Virus record (IMG/VR): IMGVR_UViG_3300030329_004314
Location: 1 to 64,000 of that record
DNA length: 64,000 bases
Direction: 5' to 3' (one strand)
DNA from: a virus
A program made the translations under genes and the position numbers. The notes beneath the pieces were generated by a model that was given only the letters and a program-made list of their open reading frames with translations, searched no databases and was not told where the DNA came from. This document shows positions 41,960 to 50,169 of the stretch, in pieces (the stretch's first letter is position 1; each line of letters starts with the position of its first letter).

Positions 41960-43017
41960 ATTACACTCACAGCCTTGTTTAATATTGGTTCAATATCTTT
42001 TGTAATGTCATCAGTATTCATGTCGCCAACGTCTGTCTTGATCTTAGGAAAGTATAATCTAAATATACGCCCGCACTTTTCTTTAATTTTTTGAGCAGAC
42101 AAAATTCCCGCCTTATCGTTATCGGTCATTACGATTATGTTCAATGCTCCAGATCTCTCCAGTATTACCATCTGCTCTTCAGATAATTCAGTTCCGAACA
42201 TTGCTACAGAATTATGTATACCGTTTTCCTCTAACTTCCACACATCTCCCGGCCCTTCGACCAAAATCACTTGCTTGCTTTTGTAAATATCTTCTTTCGC
42301 AAACCAAAAATTATATAAGCAATGATTTGCTCTAAACCCAGAGGTGTGAATCCATTTGTTCTTAGGATCTTGCCAAGTTGCTCTGCCGGTTAAACCTATT
42401 GCGTGCGTATATTCATCATTATAAATTGGAACAACAGCCCTGCCTTTGAATCTTCCATTACTACTAAGTCCAACATCATACTTGTCTAGTATGGATTTAC
42501 TGTATCCCCTGTCTATATAGTAGTTGCATGGTATTTTCAATCTTTGTCTTATTAATGATCTAGGGAATATGCCTTCTTGCTTCTGAGGTTCTCGATCTAA
42601 ATATGCATCTACAGACCAATCCTTTTTAATTACGACAATACTATCATCATTTTTTATCTGTTCAATTGGTATTCCTAGAAACTCTGTTGCCCAGTCTACT
42701 GTTTTGAACCAATTTTTGCCAAATTGTTTAACTCCCCTAATCAAACCTAACAAGTTATCTTTGCATTCTTTTTCACAATGCTGCGATCTACAAATCCAAT
42801 TGCCTTTTAGTCCATTCTCAAGCTCTTCTATATACAAGTTCCATGCGGTACTATTGTCTCCTTCGTGAACAGGGCAATTTCCAACAATCATCTTGCCTGA
42901 GTATCTAAATTCTATATTCAATGCTAACAGCATATCGTTCAAATTTTGAAACAAAAGCTCCTGTATTTTTCTTAATACCTCTTGATCAAAATATAAGTCT
43001 TTATTTTGTTTCTTCAT
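41956..43017 (-). CDS. dnaG: DNA primase (CHC2 zinc finger + TOPRIM)
   Basis: 353 residues from the ATG at 43017, which overlaps the helicase stop by 17 bp and follows GGGAAAA; ATGs at 43047 and 43053 would add 10-12 residues. Zinc site: NCPVHEG (~48) with WICRSQHC (~75-82). The core (GLSSNGRFKGRAVVPIYN, AIGLTGRAT) and TOPRIM site LVEGPGDVWKL (~251-261), with VMTDNDKAG (~297-305, DxD), match bacterial/phage DnaG. It makes RNA primers. It is shorter than DnaG (~600) and lacks the C-terminal DnaB-interacting domain, which suggests phage-type coupling to the helicase next to it. Confidence 0.88.
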   Translation of the reverse strand: MKKQNKDLYFDQEVLRKIQELLFQNLNDMLLALNIEFRYSGKMIVGNCPVHEGDNSTAWNLYIEELENGLKGNWICRSQHCEKECKDNLLGLIRGVKQFGKNWFKTVDWATEFLGIPIEQIKNDDSIVVIKKDWSVDAYLDREPQKQEGIFPRSLIRQRLKIPCNYYIDRGYSKSILDKYDVGLSSNGRFKGRAVVPIYNDEYTHAIGLTGRATWQDPKNKWIHTSGFRANHCLYNFWFAKEDIYKSKQVILVEGPGDVWKLEENGIHNSVAMFGTELSEEQMVILERSGALNIIVMTDNDKAGILSAQKIKEKCGRIFRLYFPKIKTDVGDMNTDDITKDIEPILNKAVSVI

Positions 43018-44491
43018 TAGACGGTTTTCCCATAGATACTTGCTCATCCCCATCGACGCTCATCTTCGGAGGATTAGATCTAGCAGACTGTGTACTCTGT
43101 CTAAGATTATCTCTAGTATCTTTCTCAATTACTCTTGCAAACTTACCAACCATATACATATTAATGTAGTTACCTCCTGATAACCCTCCTCCATGTCGAG
43201 CTTTAATTACTACAAGCTTTCTGTTCCCATTTTCTTCTCCGTCATCTTGAACAATTTCTTCTTCTGTTTTTGGTTTAAATATTGTTAGATTAGACGTAAG
43301 CCATACAACACGATCAGAACCAGAGACAGCGGCAGTGCTTTCCTTGTCAATTCCATCTCTATTCAATTGGATAAATGTTACGATAGGGAGATTATTCCTA
43401 ACAGCAAAATTGTGGAAAGTAGTGGCCATGAATCCAAGTATCTGGTACTCCTGCATTGAGGAAGTAATTCCTTCTCCAGACATCATCTTTAAGTAGTCAT
43501 AAATTATTAAGCAATCATTTGTATTTCCGTTCTCGTCATAACCGACAACCTTATGAACCCATCGTCTCATGATGGATATAGTTTCTTCAAAAGGTCTTCC
43601 AGATATATTTAGGTAGTGTAAAGGTATTTCAAGAGTTTTTGCTGAATCTCTTACGGACTGTTTTTTCATTGTATTAGTAACATATGTACCAGTCTCAATC
43701 TCATTGATCGGCACACTAGCTTTATTTGCTAAAATTCTTACCCAATGGTCTTCAGTCGTCATTTCCGTATCCAGATACAATACTGGTATACCAAGCTTTT
43801 CAGCGACATGAACACCGATGTTGTCGGCAAGCATACTCTTCCCTATGCCAGTTCTAGCCCCAATCATATTGACAGATTTTCTTCTAAACCCTCCACCAAT
43901 GGCAGAGTCATAATGAGTAAATCCACTACTAATACCTACAGTGTCGGTTGGATTCTCTTCGATTGTATCTAAGAATGTATCAATTCCATCGTGTATCAGA
44001 GTCGGATCGTTTTGTCCATCATCAGAAACTAAGCTCGCAAAATCAAAAATCCTTTGCTCTGCCAAACCAATAATGTGGGCTATTGGTTCTTCTCCCTTTA
44101 GTTCGGATATTTCTTTTTGGCAATCGCTAAGTTGTTGATTAAGAAGTCGTATAACATGTAGCTTCCTTATTTTCGCTGCCCATCCCCTAACATTCTCAAG
44201 ATTAACCGGAGTATTTAGTGCTGCTCTAACGATTCTCCAATCATCTTTTGCAAAATGTTTATCGACATTTAACTCATTTGCTATAGCTAACAATGAAGGC
44301 TTATCAATGTTTGACATCTTCTTAACTTGAAAGCCGTGGAAAAAACACTTAAATAAACACTGGTGCGTTAAGTCAGTGAAAGTGTCTTCCTGTAAGAAAT
44401 CTACTACATCTATATATGCGTCTTGTCCGTGTTGAAAAAGACCTGCTAAAACTACCCTTTCAGCCGATACATCTGTGTGTATTTCCATCAT
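43001..44491 (-). CDS. dnaB: Replicative DNA helicase (DnaB family)
   Basis: 496 residues; ATGA overlap upstream and GAAGGG before the start. N-terminal DnaB-like helical domain (VVLAGLFQHGQDAYIDVVDF, ~13-32), then the RecA-type motor: Walker A GARTGIGKSML (~211-221), Walker B CLIIYDYLKMMSG (~325-337), VTFIQLNRD motif 3 (~368-376) and arginine-finger region KARHGGGLSG (~440). It unwinds the fork as a hexamer. The last ~40 residues are polar and probably flexible. With the primase immediately downstream it makes a primosome pair. Confidence 0.9.
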   Translation of the reverse strand: MMEIHTDVSAERVVLAGLFQHGQDAYIDVVDFLQEDTFTDLTHQCLFKCFFHGFQVKKMSNIDKPSLLAIANELNVDKHFAKDDWRIVRAALNTPVNLENVRGWAAKIRKLHVIRLLNQQLSDCQKEISELKGEEPIAHIIGLAEQRIFDFASLVSDDGQNDPTLIHDGIDTFLDTIEENPTDTVGISSGFTHYDSAIGGGFRRKSVNMIGARTGIGKSMLADNIGVHVAEKLGIPVLYLDTEMTTEDHWVRILANKASVPINEIETGTYVTNTMKKQSVRDSAKTLEIPLHYLNISGRPFEETISIMRRWVHKVVGYDENGNTNDCLIIYDYLKMMSGEGITSSMQEYQILGFMATTFHNFAVRNNLPIVTFIQLNRDGIDKESTAAVSGSDRVVWLTSNLTIFKPKTEEEIVQDDGEENGNRKLVVIKARHGGGLSGGNYINMYMVGKFARVIEKDTRDNLRQSTQSARSNPPKMSVDGDEQVSMGKPSNEETK

Positions 44492-44865
44492 TTATCCCTT
44501 CTTTCAAACACTCTCTTAGGCGTAGTGCCTAAGTGCGGATTATTTTTGACTGAATCCTCTTTAGCTATTGTCCCGTCATCTGTCCATCCCAATTCACGAT
44601 TGCCTTCACTTGGTATTTGCATTGGCTCTCTTTTTGCGATTCTACCGACATCGCCTTTAATAGGCTCGTCTCTATCTCTCATCTTAAACTTTTCATATTT
44701 TTGTGGAGGAGTATCAACATCCTTAAAGCTAATTTCACTATCGCTATCTTCGGAAACAATATTTTCGTCAGTCAGATTTTCACCAGTTAACATTTGGTGA
44801 GCCTGTGAGACTAAAGACCAGTCGTTCTCTTCGTAAGCTCGCTTCAAAATATCTGGAATAGACAT
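44488..44865 (-). CDS. Unknown charged protein upstream of dnaB
   Basis: 125 residues. The first 30 form a helix (DILKRAYEENDWSLVSQAHQML, interrupted), and the rest is highly charged and low in order (SEDSDSEIS, KMRDRDEPIKG, GRIAKREPMQIP). There are no Cys or enzyme motifs. The N-terminal helix suggests a short protein-protein contact; as a dnaB neighbour with ATGA coupling it may be a helicase loader-like or scaffolding factor, but nothing proves this. Function unassigned. Confidence 0.5.
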   Translation of the reverse strand: MSIPDILKRAYEENDWSLVSQAHQMLTGENLTDENIVSEDSDSEISFKDVDTPPQKYEKFKMRDRDEPIKGDVGRIAKREPMQIPSEGNRELGWTDDGTIAKEDSVKNNPHLGTTPKRVFERRDK

Positions 44866-44866
44866 G

Positions 44867-45367
44867 TTAATTCCTTTTCGTTTGTTGAAGTTCTAAAAGT
44901 GTTTTGCACATGTAATTTATCCTTGCCGGTATATACTCCAGCCTATCTATTACTTGCTTTGCCTTATTTTTTATTTCAAGCAATTTCTTTGCGTAACCGT
45001 TGTCCTTTATTGCCATCATTTTCTTCTCAGCAAAAGGCGTATATTGCCCACCATAATTATTAACTTGTCCACAAATAATAGCATCAATATTGCTGTCAGC
45101 CCAACTAATACGCTGATTATTTCTATTAATCTGATGCTGAATATATAAAGTTTGTTGAGAAAGGATGAAAGCGTATTCACCACACTGCTCCGCACTAAGC
45201 TTTCTTAGCTGCTCAGATTTCATACTAAAGATATGTGTTGTCTCTTCAGTATTAGTTGTCGGTATAATTCCGAGTGATTTTTCAAAATCATCAAGAATTT
45301 TTTCTACTTCAGCAAGCCTGTTATCTACCTTTAACTCGCTGTTTCCATTCGTCGTCTGATTCGTCAT
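44867..45367 (-). CDS. Unknown helical protein in replication block
   Basis: 166 residues from the ATG at 45367; longer in-frame starts lie inside the upstream nuclease gene. It is almost all helix: RLAEVEKILDDFEKSLG, AEQCGEYAFILSQQTLYIQ and YAKKLLEIKNKAKQVIDRL. Tyr-Cys (GEYAF, NYMCKTLLEL) and an NNYGGQYTP loop break the helices. No fold assigned. It lies between nuclease and dnaB-associated genes, so a replication or recombination accessory role is possible. The overlap with the nuclease gene is 47 bp. Confidence 0.5.
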   Translation of the reverse strand: MTNQTTNGNSELKVDNRLAEVEKILDDFEKSLGIIPTTNTEETTHIFSMKSEQLRKLSAEQCGEYAFILSQQTLYIQHQINRNNQRISWADSNIDAIICGQVNNYGGQYTPFAEKKMMAIKDNGYAKKLLEIKNKAKQVIDRLEYIPARINYMCKTLLELQQTKRN

Positions 45368-45719
45368 ATGGAAGTTCCACAATTCTAATATTGTTAATTT
45401 CACACCACTCAACCTTCTTGCGGTCATTGTGTGTGTATTCAAAAAATCCTAATTTGCTACCATGAAAATGTGCAACAAATTCATAATGTTGTCTTCCGTG
45501 ACATTCTATGATTAATTTTCTATCTGGAAGATAAAAATCTGCTCTGAGATTTCCTGTTCCCGGAAGAACCACTTCTTCTAGAAGAATGTCTAGTGGATAT
45601 ATTTTTTTAAGAAGTGATCTAGTTCTTTTATGTAATTTTGAAGCATTCTTCTGTTCTTTCTTCAGCTTATGTTTTTTGGGGAATTTGTATTCCCTTCCAT
45701 CAAAACCTGTAACTTTCAA
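45321..45719 (-). CDS. Vsr/DUF559-like PD-(D/E)XK endonuclease
   Basis: 132 residues with a TTG start that overlaps the upstream stop as TTGA and has GAGG 9 bp upstream; no ATG is available. The N-terminal ~40 residues are Lys-rich (KFPKKHKLKKEQK). The nuclease core is GTGNLRADFYLPDRKLIIECHG (split at residues ~54-74): D and ExH-type metal ligands, then RQHYEF. The fold resembles Vsr and the recombination-type endonucleases in phages. Acts on DNA; nicking or cleavage at special structures is a guess. It sits between a second restriction-like protein and an unknown helical protein. Confidence 0.6.
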   Translation of the reverse strand: MKVTGFDGREYKFPKKHKLKKEQKNASKLHKRTRSLLKKIYPLDILLEEVVLPGTGNLRADFYLPDRKLIIECHGRQHYEFVAHFHGSKLGFFEYTHNDRKKVEWCEINNIRIVELPYDESDDEWKQRVKGR

Positions 45720-46210
45720 AGTAATACATCCTCAAGTTGATCTATTCTCAAGTTGTAGCAATCAGCCTTTACAACGAACTTATTAGACCCATCGAGTTGT
45801 CCTTTAAGAAGCTTTCTTCCTTTTCTAAAGTATTCATTTCTATCAATTCTTCCACAGATCCAAGCTCTCTTCCAATCATTTGGTTTAGACTTATTCCATT
45901 CTATCCTAACAAATATGTACTCAGTACATTTTTGATGTGTGCTAGTGCTTGCGATTGAACAATCATAGAACCCTTTAGGTCTTGAAGTGCATCGTTTTGT
46001 CTTTACGTCTATCAATCTGTGACCAACTATGATGTCATAATCGTAATGATCTACAATTTTTCCACCAATATATTCATTGACTACTTCTTCTCCTATAAAT
46101 CCAGCTATGTTACCCTGACCAGAAGTGATTGAGTTTCTGATGCTACCCATCTTTCTTGATCGCAGTATTGCACGATTGATCATGTCTTGTTTTATTTTGA
46201 CTTCTATCAT
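45716..46210 (-). CDS. Restriction-endonuclease-like protein
   Basis: 164 residues from the ATG at 46210, which shares ATGA with the recA stop; a start 42 bp earlier is possible but would lie inside recA. N-terminal helices (MINRAILRSRKMGSI) lead to GFIGEEVVNEYIGGKIVD (~38-55) and HRLIDVKTKRCTSRP (~64-78), an E...D-x-K pattern of PD-(D/E)XK nucleases. Two Cys and several Trp follow, then an acidic end. It probably cuts or binds DNA in recombination. Specificity unknown; the assignment rests on the DVKTK motif and secondary structure. Confidence 0.5.
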   Translation of the reverse strand: MIEVKIKQDMINRAILRSRKMGSIRNSITSGQGNIAGFIGEEVVNEYIGGKIVDHYDYDIIVGHRLIDVKTKRCTSRPKGFYDCSIASTSTHQKCTEYIFVRIEWNKSKPNDWKRAWICGRIDRNEYFRKGRKLLKGQLDGSNKFVVKADCYNLRIDQLEDVLL

Positions 46211-47280
46211 GTCAACATGCTCTTTATTTCTTTCTCTAGTATCGAAAGCCATTCAGGATTTTCTCTCAGAAGATTAGACAACTTTTCTTGACCTTGAGCT
46301 TTGCATCTTTTTTGAGTTTCTTCATCCCATTCCTTAGCATCTAACACATCTAAATGTTCTTGCATGAAGTTACATGTGTACCAGCCTTTTCCTGTTATGA
46401 AACCCAACTTTTGCCCAAGTGTTACCAGTTCCGTAATTTCATCAATACCTTTACCATATCTTAAATATGAAGTGATTTTTCTTCCCGGAGGTACTATGGC
46501 TGTTGATTCTGTAATCCAAGTGATTATTTGTCCTACAGGTGCCTCTTTTAAATCGTCTATTTTTTTTGACGAAGAAGCAAACCATTTTTCTACCTTTGAC
46601 GCATGCATTTTTATGTCTACTGCATATGCAATTTTTCTTCCACCACTTTCAACCTTTGTCTTTCCATAACCGCTGATATTTGCTATGAGGTGAGTAATGG
46701 CAATGACTATGTTTCCATTTACCGGAAGCAGATTGGCAACCCTCCTGCAAAATTGTGATACTACTTTCGCACCCGGCGCTCTGTGTGCTTCTCCCATTTC
46801 TCCTTCAAGTTCTTTTTGAGTTATTAGTTGAGAAACAGAATCAATAATAACTAAACATCCCGGATCATCTTTTAGAATTTTTTCTGCATAACTCAAATAT
46901 TCTTCTGCTGTTAGTATTCTCCCTTCTCCGGTTTTCTTGTCGTAGTAAGATTGGACAGAGAAAAACTTGTCCATCTTCAAGTTTGGTATGCCTTCTAGGT
47001 CTCTCTGTTTTAGTCTGCCCTCAATATTTAAGTAGTATACATTTCGTTCTCCGTGTTCCTTACTTTGACATTTAGCAGCGAAGTGCAATGCGCTAGTTGT
47101 CTTTCCACACTTAGGCTCTCCTGTAAGAGTGACCCAGCTACCTTCAGGGACTCCTCCTCCGAGTATAATGTCAACACATGGACTCCAAGGAATGATTTGC
47201 TTTTCTTCTTCAAGAATAGCGTCACCAGATATCAAAACGTCTTTGCCAATGATATCTGCTATTTCTTTTGTTTTACTCAT
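46207..47280 (-). CDS. recA: RecA-family recombinase
   Basis: 357 residues. RecA core with Walker A GEPKCGKTTSAL (~53-64), Walker B CLVIIDSVSQL (~141-151), EMGEAHRAPGAKVVSQF region (~160-176, L1-like), IAITHLIANISG (~191-202), the L2-like ESGGRKIAYAVDIKM and the late TYLRYGKGID-like motif. The Walker A Cys (PKCGKT) is unusual but occurs in phage RecA/UvsX-type proteins. It would drive strand exchange with ssb and the annealing protein. It lacks the long acidic C-terminal tail of bacterial RecA. Overlaps upstream gene by 8 bp. Confidence 0.88.
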   Translation of the reverse strand: MSKTKEIADIIGKDVLISGDAILEEEKQIIPWSPCVDIILGGGVPEGSWVTLTGEPKCGKTTSALHFAAKCQSKEHGERNVYYLNIEGRLKQRDLEGIPNLKMDKFFSVQSYYDKKTGEGRILTAEEYLSYAEKILKDDPGCLVIIDSVSQLITQKELEGEMGEAHRAPGAKVVSQFCRRVANLLPVNGNIVIAITHLIANISGYGKTKVESGGRKIAYAVDIKMHASKVEKWFASSSKKIDDLKEAPVGQIITWITESTAIVPPGRKITSYLRYGKGIDEITELVTLGQKLGFITGKGWYTCNFMQEHLDVLDAKEWDEETQKRCKAQGQEKLSNLLRENPEWLSILEKEIKSMLT

Positions 47281-47722
47281 TTTCTGTTTCTTCCAATAGA
47301 GCTAATATGTTTTTACTGCCCGTTGGTTTTCTTGGTTTATCTGTTACTGACTTTCTAGGGCTTATTTGAACTTCTTTTGACTCTTGATACTGAATATGTT
47401 TCTGATTAGTATCTAATATTTTTTTCAAATTACCAGACTTTTTAAAAATACCAAAAGAGTAAACGCTCCGACATCTTTTGTCTCGGAGCGTCTTTAATAT
47501 AGCGTGTGGGCTATATTCTTTAAGTAATCGGTTTACAAGAACAACCTGATACTGAAAGTCTTTCTTCCAGTCTTCGTGATTCCAAAAGTTCTCTGGTAAA
47601 TCTATATTCTTAGATTTTGCTATAAGATAGAACAACGCTTCAGTAATATATTGTGCGGCAGTTACATAACTATTACTATATATTGACCGAAACTTACTCT
47701 TATCTGACTTTTGCCTTGCCAT
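47273..47722 (-). CDS. Unknown protein upstream of recA
   Basis: 149 residues. Helical and basic: YVTAAQYITEALFYLIAKS (~19-37), LPENFWNHEDWKKDFQYQ and VVLVNRLLKEYSPHAILKTLRD. The C-terminal 50 residues are Lys/Arg/Pro-rich and look disordered. Such YVTAAQYI...FW...W proteins are seen next to recombination genes in other phages, but I know no assigned role. The ATG overlaps the preceding gene by 23 bp. No enzyme motif. Confidence 0.5.
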   Translation of the reverse strand: MARQKSDKSKFRSIYSNSYVTAAQYITEALFYLIAKSKNIDLPENFWNHEDWKKDFQYQVVLVNRLLKEYSPHAILKTLRDKRCRSVYSFGIFKKSGNLKKILDTNQKHIQYQESKEVQISPRKSVTDKPRKPTGSKNILALLEETENE

Positions 47723-48161
47723 GAATTAACTTATCCAAATTATCCAAATCATCAATAGTCAAGCGGTCATTTCGGAATCTAGTTACCTCTGGCACTCTCC
47801 ACCAAGATTTCATAACCGTTCCACCGTAGACTTTTCCAATAATAATATAGTTGTCTTGGCTCTGATCTTCTCCAAACATTAAGCCAACGCCACGAGTGAA
47901 CACATACTGATCTGCATCGTGGCCTACAACTTCCGTGTGATCTCTAAACCTAATTCTTAATTCTTCTATACAAGCTTCATTTTCACAGCAATACTTTTGA
48001 AGACTTAGCCATCCCTCAGTATCATTCAGGTAAGCTGTCTCATCATTATCTAAAGCGATCTCAGCCCATGTATCATTTTCCATCTTTTCTGGACTGTAAA
48101 AGTTCTTCAAACCATATTCTGTTAAGCAAGACTTGCTCTCTTTATTTGCATCCTCAGTCAT
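47700..48161 (-). CDS. Unknown protein
   Basis: 153 residues, acidic. Notable: LQKYCCENEACIEEL (~54-68) with three Cys, DQYVFTRGVGLMFGEDQSQDNY (~84-104, split) and KSWWRVPEVTRFRND (~119-133). The Trp/Arg and Tyr-rich second half looks like a compact alpha/beta domain. No fold assigned. It lies between the putative HTH protein and the recA-upstream gene in a run of small replication-block ORFs. Confidence 0.45.
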   Translation of the reverse strand: MTEDANKESKSCLTEYGLKNFYSPEKMENDTWAEIALDNDETAYLNDTEGWLSLQKYCCENEACIEELRIRFRDHTEVVGHDADQYVFTRGVGLMFGEDQSQDNYIIIGKVYGGTVMKSWWRVPEVTRFRNDRLTIDDLDNLDKLIHGKAKVR

Positions 48162-48504
48162 TTCTTATCCTATGAATTCTGTCGCTTGTATTAGATCGTG
48201 CCTCTTCTGTATTAACTGCACTTCTGTGTTCGTCTGCTAATTCGCTTGCTTCTTGTGTCATTACCACAACGCCATACTCTTCATTGCGAGATAACAGATT
48301 ACCAGCCTTATGCCCACCAGAGTCCTCTGATTTTGCCGTGGCAATATTCTCTTGACCCTGTTCCCCCTCGTCAAGTGTATCTAGATAAGATTCGACAGTC
48401 TTAGGGCCAATGCCATCAAGTTTACTAGCGATTTCTTGACTTGTCAAGTGTTTGTGTTCACGAATGTAAAATTTTTCTATGTCACCTAGTGTTTTTTTAG
48501 GCAT
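48154..48504 (-). CDS. HTH-type putative DNA-binding protein
   Basis: 116 residues from the ATG at 48504, which has GGGAG 7 bp upstream and overlaps the previous stop by 8 bp; longer forms would read through the upstream gene. Residues 5-40 are a helix-turn-helix: LGDIEKFYIREHKHLTSQEI, then ASKLDGIGPKTVESYLDTL, in which the T-S-Q-E-I-A turn is typical of sigma-like or MarR-like HTHs. The rest (KSEDSGGHKAGN ...) is low-complexity and acidic. Possibly a small transcription regulator of the phage. Function inferred from the HTH only. Confidence 0.5.
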   Translation of the reverse strand: MPKKTLGDIEKFYIREHKHLTSQEIASKLDGIGPKTVESYLDTLDEGEQGQENIATAKSEDSGGHKAGNLLSRNEEYGVVVMTQEASELADEHRSAVNTEEARSNTSDRIHRIRND

Positions 48505-48889
48505 TTCTGGACTCCCGTTGAGCATTGTGTAGCCAAGCAGGATTCCTGCTAGACAAAAACTGTTTATAAAAATTGAACGACTTAAAAGAAACTTCAACTA
48601 AATTCCAAACATATTTACCCCTATGTTTTGCAAACTTGTTTGAGCTTCCTTCTGAATACATTCCCCAAGGATTGAAAAGCTCGCCGGTACTGCCAACCTT
48701 TACATAATACTTGTGTCTTTCACCCGCCTCACTAACTATCACTACTGATTTAGCAAGACATTCTTGGCTATCAGCGTCTACTTCAGTAAGACCTTCTGCA
48801 TATCCTATTACGGAAGAGGTAGTTCCAGCAGAATCTAGAACCTCTCCTTTTTGTTCTTTTGAAGAATTGATTTTATGTATATGTTCCAT
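48497..48889 (-). CDS. Unknown protein
   Basis: 130 residues. Contains a strand-rich part (LAKSVVIVSEAGERHKYYVKVG, split over a turn) followed by GELFNPWGMYSEG and a Trp/Tyr region (KYVWNLVEVSFKSFNFYKQFL). There is no Cys cluster and no known motif. It reads like a small beta-domain with an adjacent helix. Position, between a zinc-ribbon gene and an HTH gene, gives no clear hint. Function unassigned. Confidence 0.45.
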   Translation of the reverse strand: MEHIHKINSSKEQKGEVLDSAGTTSSVIGYAEGLTEVDADSQECLAKSVVIVSEAGERHKYYVKVGSTGELFNPWGMYSEGSSNKFAKHRGKYVWNLVEVSFKSFNFYKQFLSSRNPAWLHNAQRESRNA

Positions 48890-48895
48890 GTTATT

Positions 48896-49135
48896 CTATT
48901 CCGTTCTTTTGGCTATTACATTGACAGCGCCTTCTTCATACTCAATGTCTTGCACTTCTACCATGCCCTCTAGTTGACCAACTGCAAAGTCACCAACTAC
49001 ACCAACAGAATGTGTTTCATTACAGCAAGATAAAGATATATCAGTTTTTTTGAAAGTGCTTGGGTCATGAACCCAAATGTCAACTACTGGAGATTTACAC
49101 TTTTTGCAGGACAATACTATGTGGTGGTCTTCCAT
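48896..49135 (-). CDS. Small zinc-ribbon-like protein
   Basis: 79 residues. CKKCKSPVVDIWVHD (10-24) and LSCCNETHSVGVVGDFAVG (~35-53) supply CxxC and a CC pair, so one zinc ribbon is likely. The remainder is beta-rich and ends with AVNVIAKRTE. It may be a DNA- or protein-binding accessory. The last 19 bp overlap the next gene upstream. Exact role unknown. Confidence 0.5.
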   Translation of the reverse strand: MEDHHIVLSCKKCKSPVVDIWVHDPSTFKKTDISLSCCNETHSVGVVGDFAVGQLEGMVEVQDIEYEEGAVNVIAKRTE

Positions 49136-49317
49136 AATGCTTTACATTCCTTTAAAAATTTATCCATCTTTTTTTCCGATTCTTCTTCAGTCATTCCATC
49201 AAAGTACAAAACTAGATGTCTGACATTAGACTCTGTTTGTTTTTGAGTTCCGTCTGGATTGATCTTATACACAAATCCGTTTATTGAAAGCCGGGCTTGA
49301 TGCGGTATTCTATCCAT
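49117..49317 (-). CDS. Small unknown protein
   Basis: 66 residues. Two halves: a beta-rich start (PHQARLSINGFVYKINPDG) and an amphipathic helix (TEEESEKKMDKFLKECKALWK). There is no catalytic motif. It overlaps the zinc-ribbon gene downstream by 19 bp and the FmdB-like gene upstream by 8 bp, so it belongs to one translated series. Function unassigned. Confidence 0.45.
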   Translation of the reverse strand: MDRIPHQARLSINGFVYKINPDGTQKQTESNVRHLVLYFDGMTEEESEKKMDKFLKECKALWKTTT

Positions 49318-49765
49318 CTTTAATCCATTTTGCCTTTTCTTTATCTGTCATCTTGTGTATTTTCTTCATAGACAATTCTTTTTCTCTTTGTTCATTTGCC
49401 TTGTCTACGATGTCGTCATAACTCATTGGCTTGTCTGTCTTCACTCTTACCATACCATCTGGAAGATCCTTAGAGCTTGGAATTCTTTTCGTTTTATTCT
49501 TTGCATGAATAGCCATCTTGTGGTCATTAGAAAGCGTTTCAGAGTTACGTTCTGCAAGATGACCTAGATTTTTTATTTCTGAAGAGGCTGCTCTGACAGA
49601 AAAATGAGGAGCCTGCAAAATTACCTGTTTGACTTCAGGGTTTCCTTCACAACACGGTTCGTCAAGTTCAAGATCAGAAACAGTGTCTGGTTTTGCCTCA
49701 TTGAATCGTTTGTAGACTTCGTGAACCTCTCCACATTTTTGGCACTCAAAATCGTATGTAGGCAT
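49310..49765 (-). CDS. FmdB-family zinc-ribbon protein
   Basis: 151 residues. The ATG at 49765 is chosen because AAGGA lies 6 bp before it and FmdB-like proteins begin MPTYDFEC; another ATG six bases upstream abuts the site. FECQKCGEVHEVYKR (~6-20) and EPCCEGNPEV (~38-47) form the CxxC...CC zinc ribbon. The rest is Lys/Glu-rich helix (KANEQREKELSMKKIHK). FmdB-type ribbons occur as regulators or small DNA-binding parts in phages. Exact function unclear. Confidence 0.65.
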   Translation of the reverse strand: MPTYDFECQKCGEVHEVYKRFNEAKPDTVSDLELDEPCCEGNPEVKQVILQAPHFSVRAASSEIKNLGHLAERNSETLSNDHKMAIHAKNKTKRIPSSKDLPDGMVRVKTDKPMSYDDIVDKANEQREKELSMKKIHKMTDKEKAKWIKDG

Positions 49766-49767
49766 CT

Positions 49768-50169
49768 TCATTCCTTTATGTAGACTGGAGAAACATAAAT
49801 TGTTCCGTCCTCTAGCTTCTGTAAGTTGTACAGATTCTTGGAGCCAGTATATTCTTCTTTGGGCTTGCTATAGACATAGTATATTAAGAAAGTTTGAAAA
49901 ATTACTATGCCAGTTATGACTGACCAAGCCAACTTCTTATTTTTATTATAAAGAGCAGAAAGTATCATGACCACAAATATTGTGCCTAAAAACTTAAAAG
50001 ACATAAACAAGGCAACGCTATCGTCATTTTTTTCTATCAAGAACACACCAATAGGATTCTGTTCTATATCTAATAAAACTTCATGTATTTTTATAGACCA
50101 GTACATATCAATAGAAGATACTACTGCTATATAAATAATCATAATGTAATAAAAGATCTTAGAAATCAT
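49768..50169 (-). CDS. Predicted three-helix membrane protein
   Basis: 133 residues. Three hydrophobic segments: residues ~5-21 (IFYYIMIIYIAVVSSID), ~54-72 (ALFMSFKFLGTIFVVMIL) and ~81-100 (AWSVITGIVIFQTFLIYYV). The last ~30 residues are soluble (SKNLYNLQKLEDGTIYVSPV). It sits beside nrdB and is likely inserted in the host inner membrane. It may serve in lysis, superinfection exclusion or host takeover, but none of these can be shown. Overlap with nrdB is 11 bp. Confidence 0.55.
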   Translation of the reverse strand: MISKIFYYIMIIYIAVVSSIDMYWSIKIHEVLLDIEQNPIGVFLIEKNDDSVALFMSFKFLGTIFVVMILSALYNKNKKLAWSVITGIVIFQTFLIYYVYSKPKEEYTGSKNLYNLQKLEDGTIYVSPVYIKE

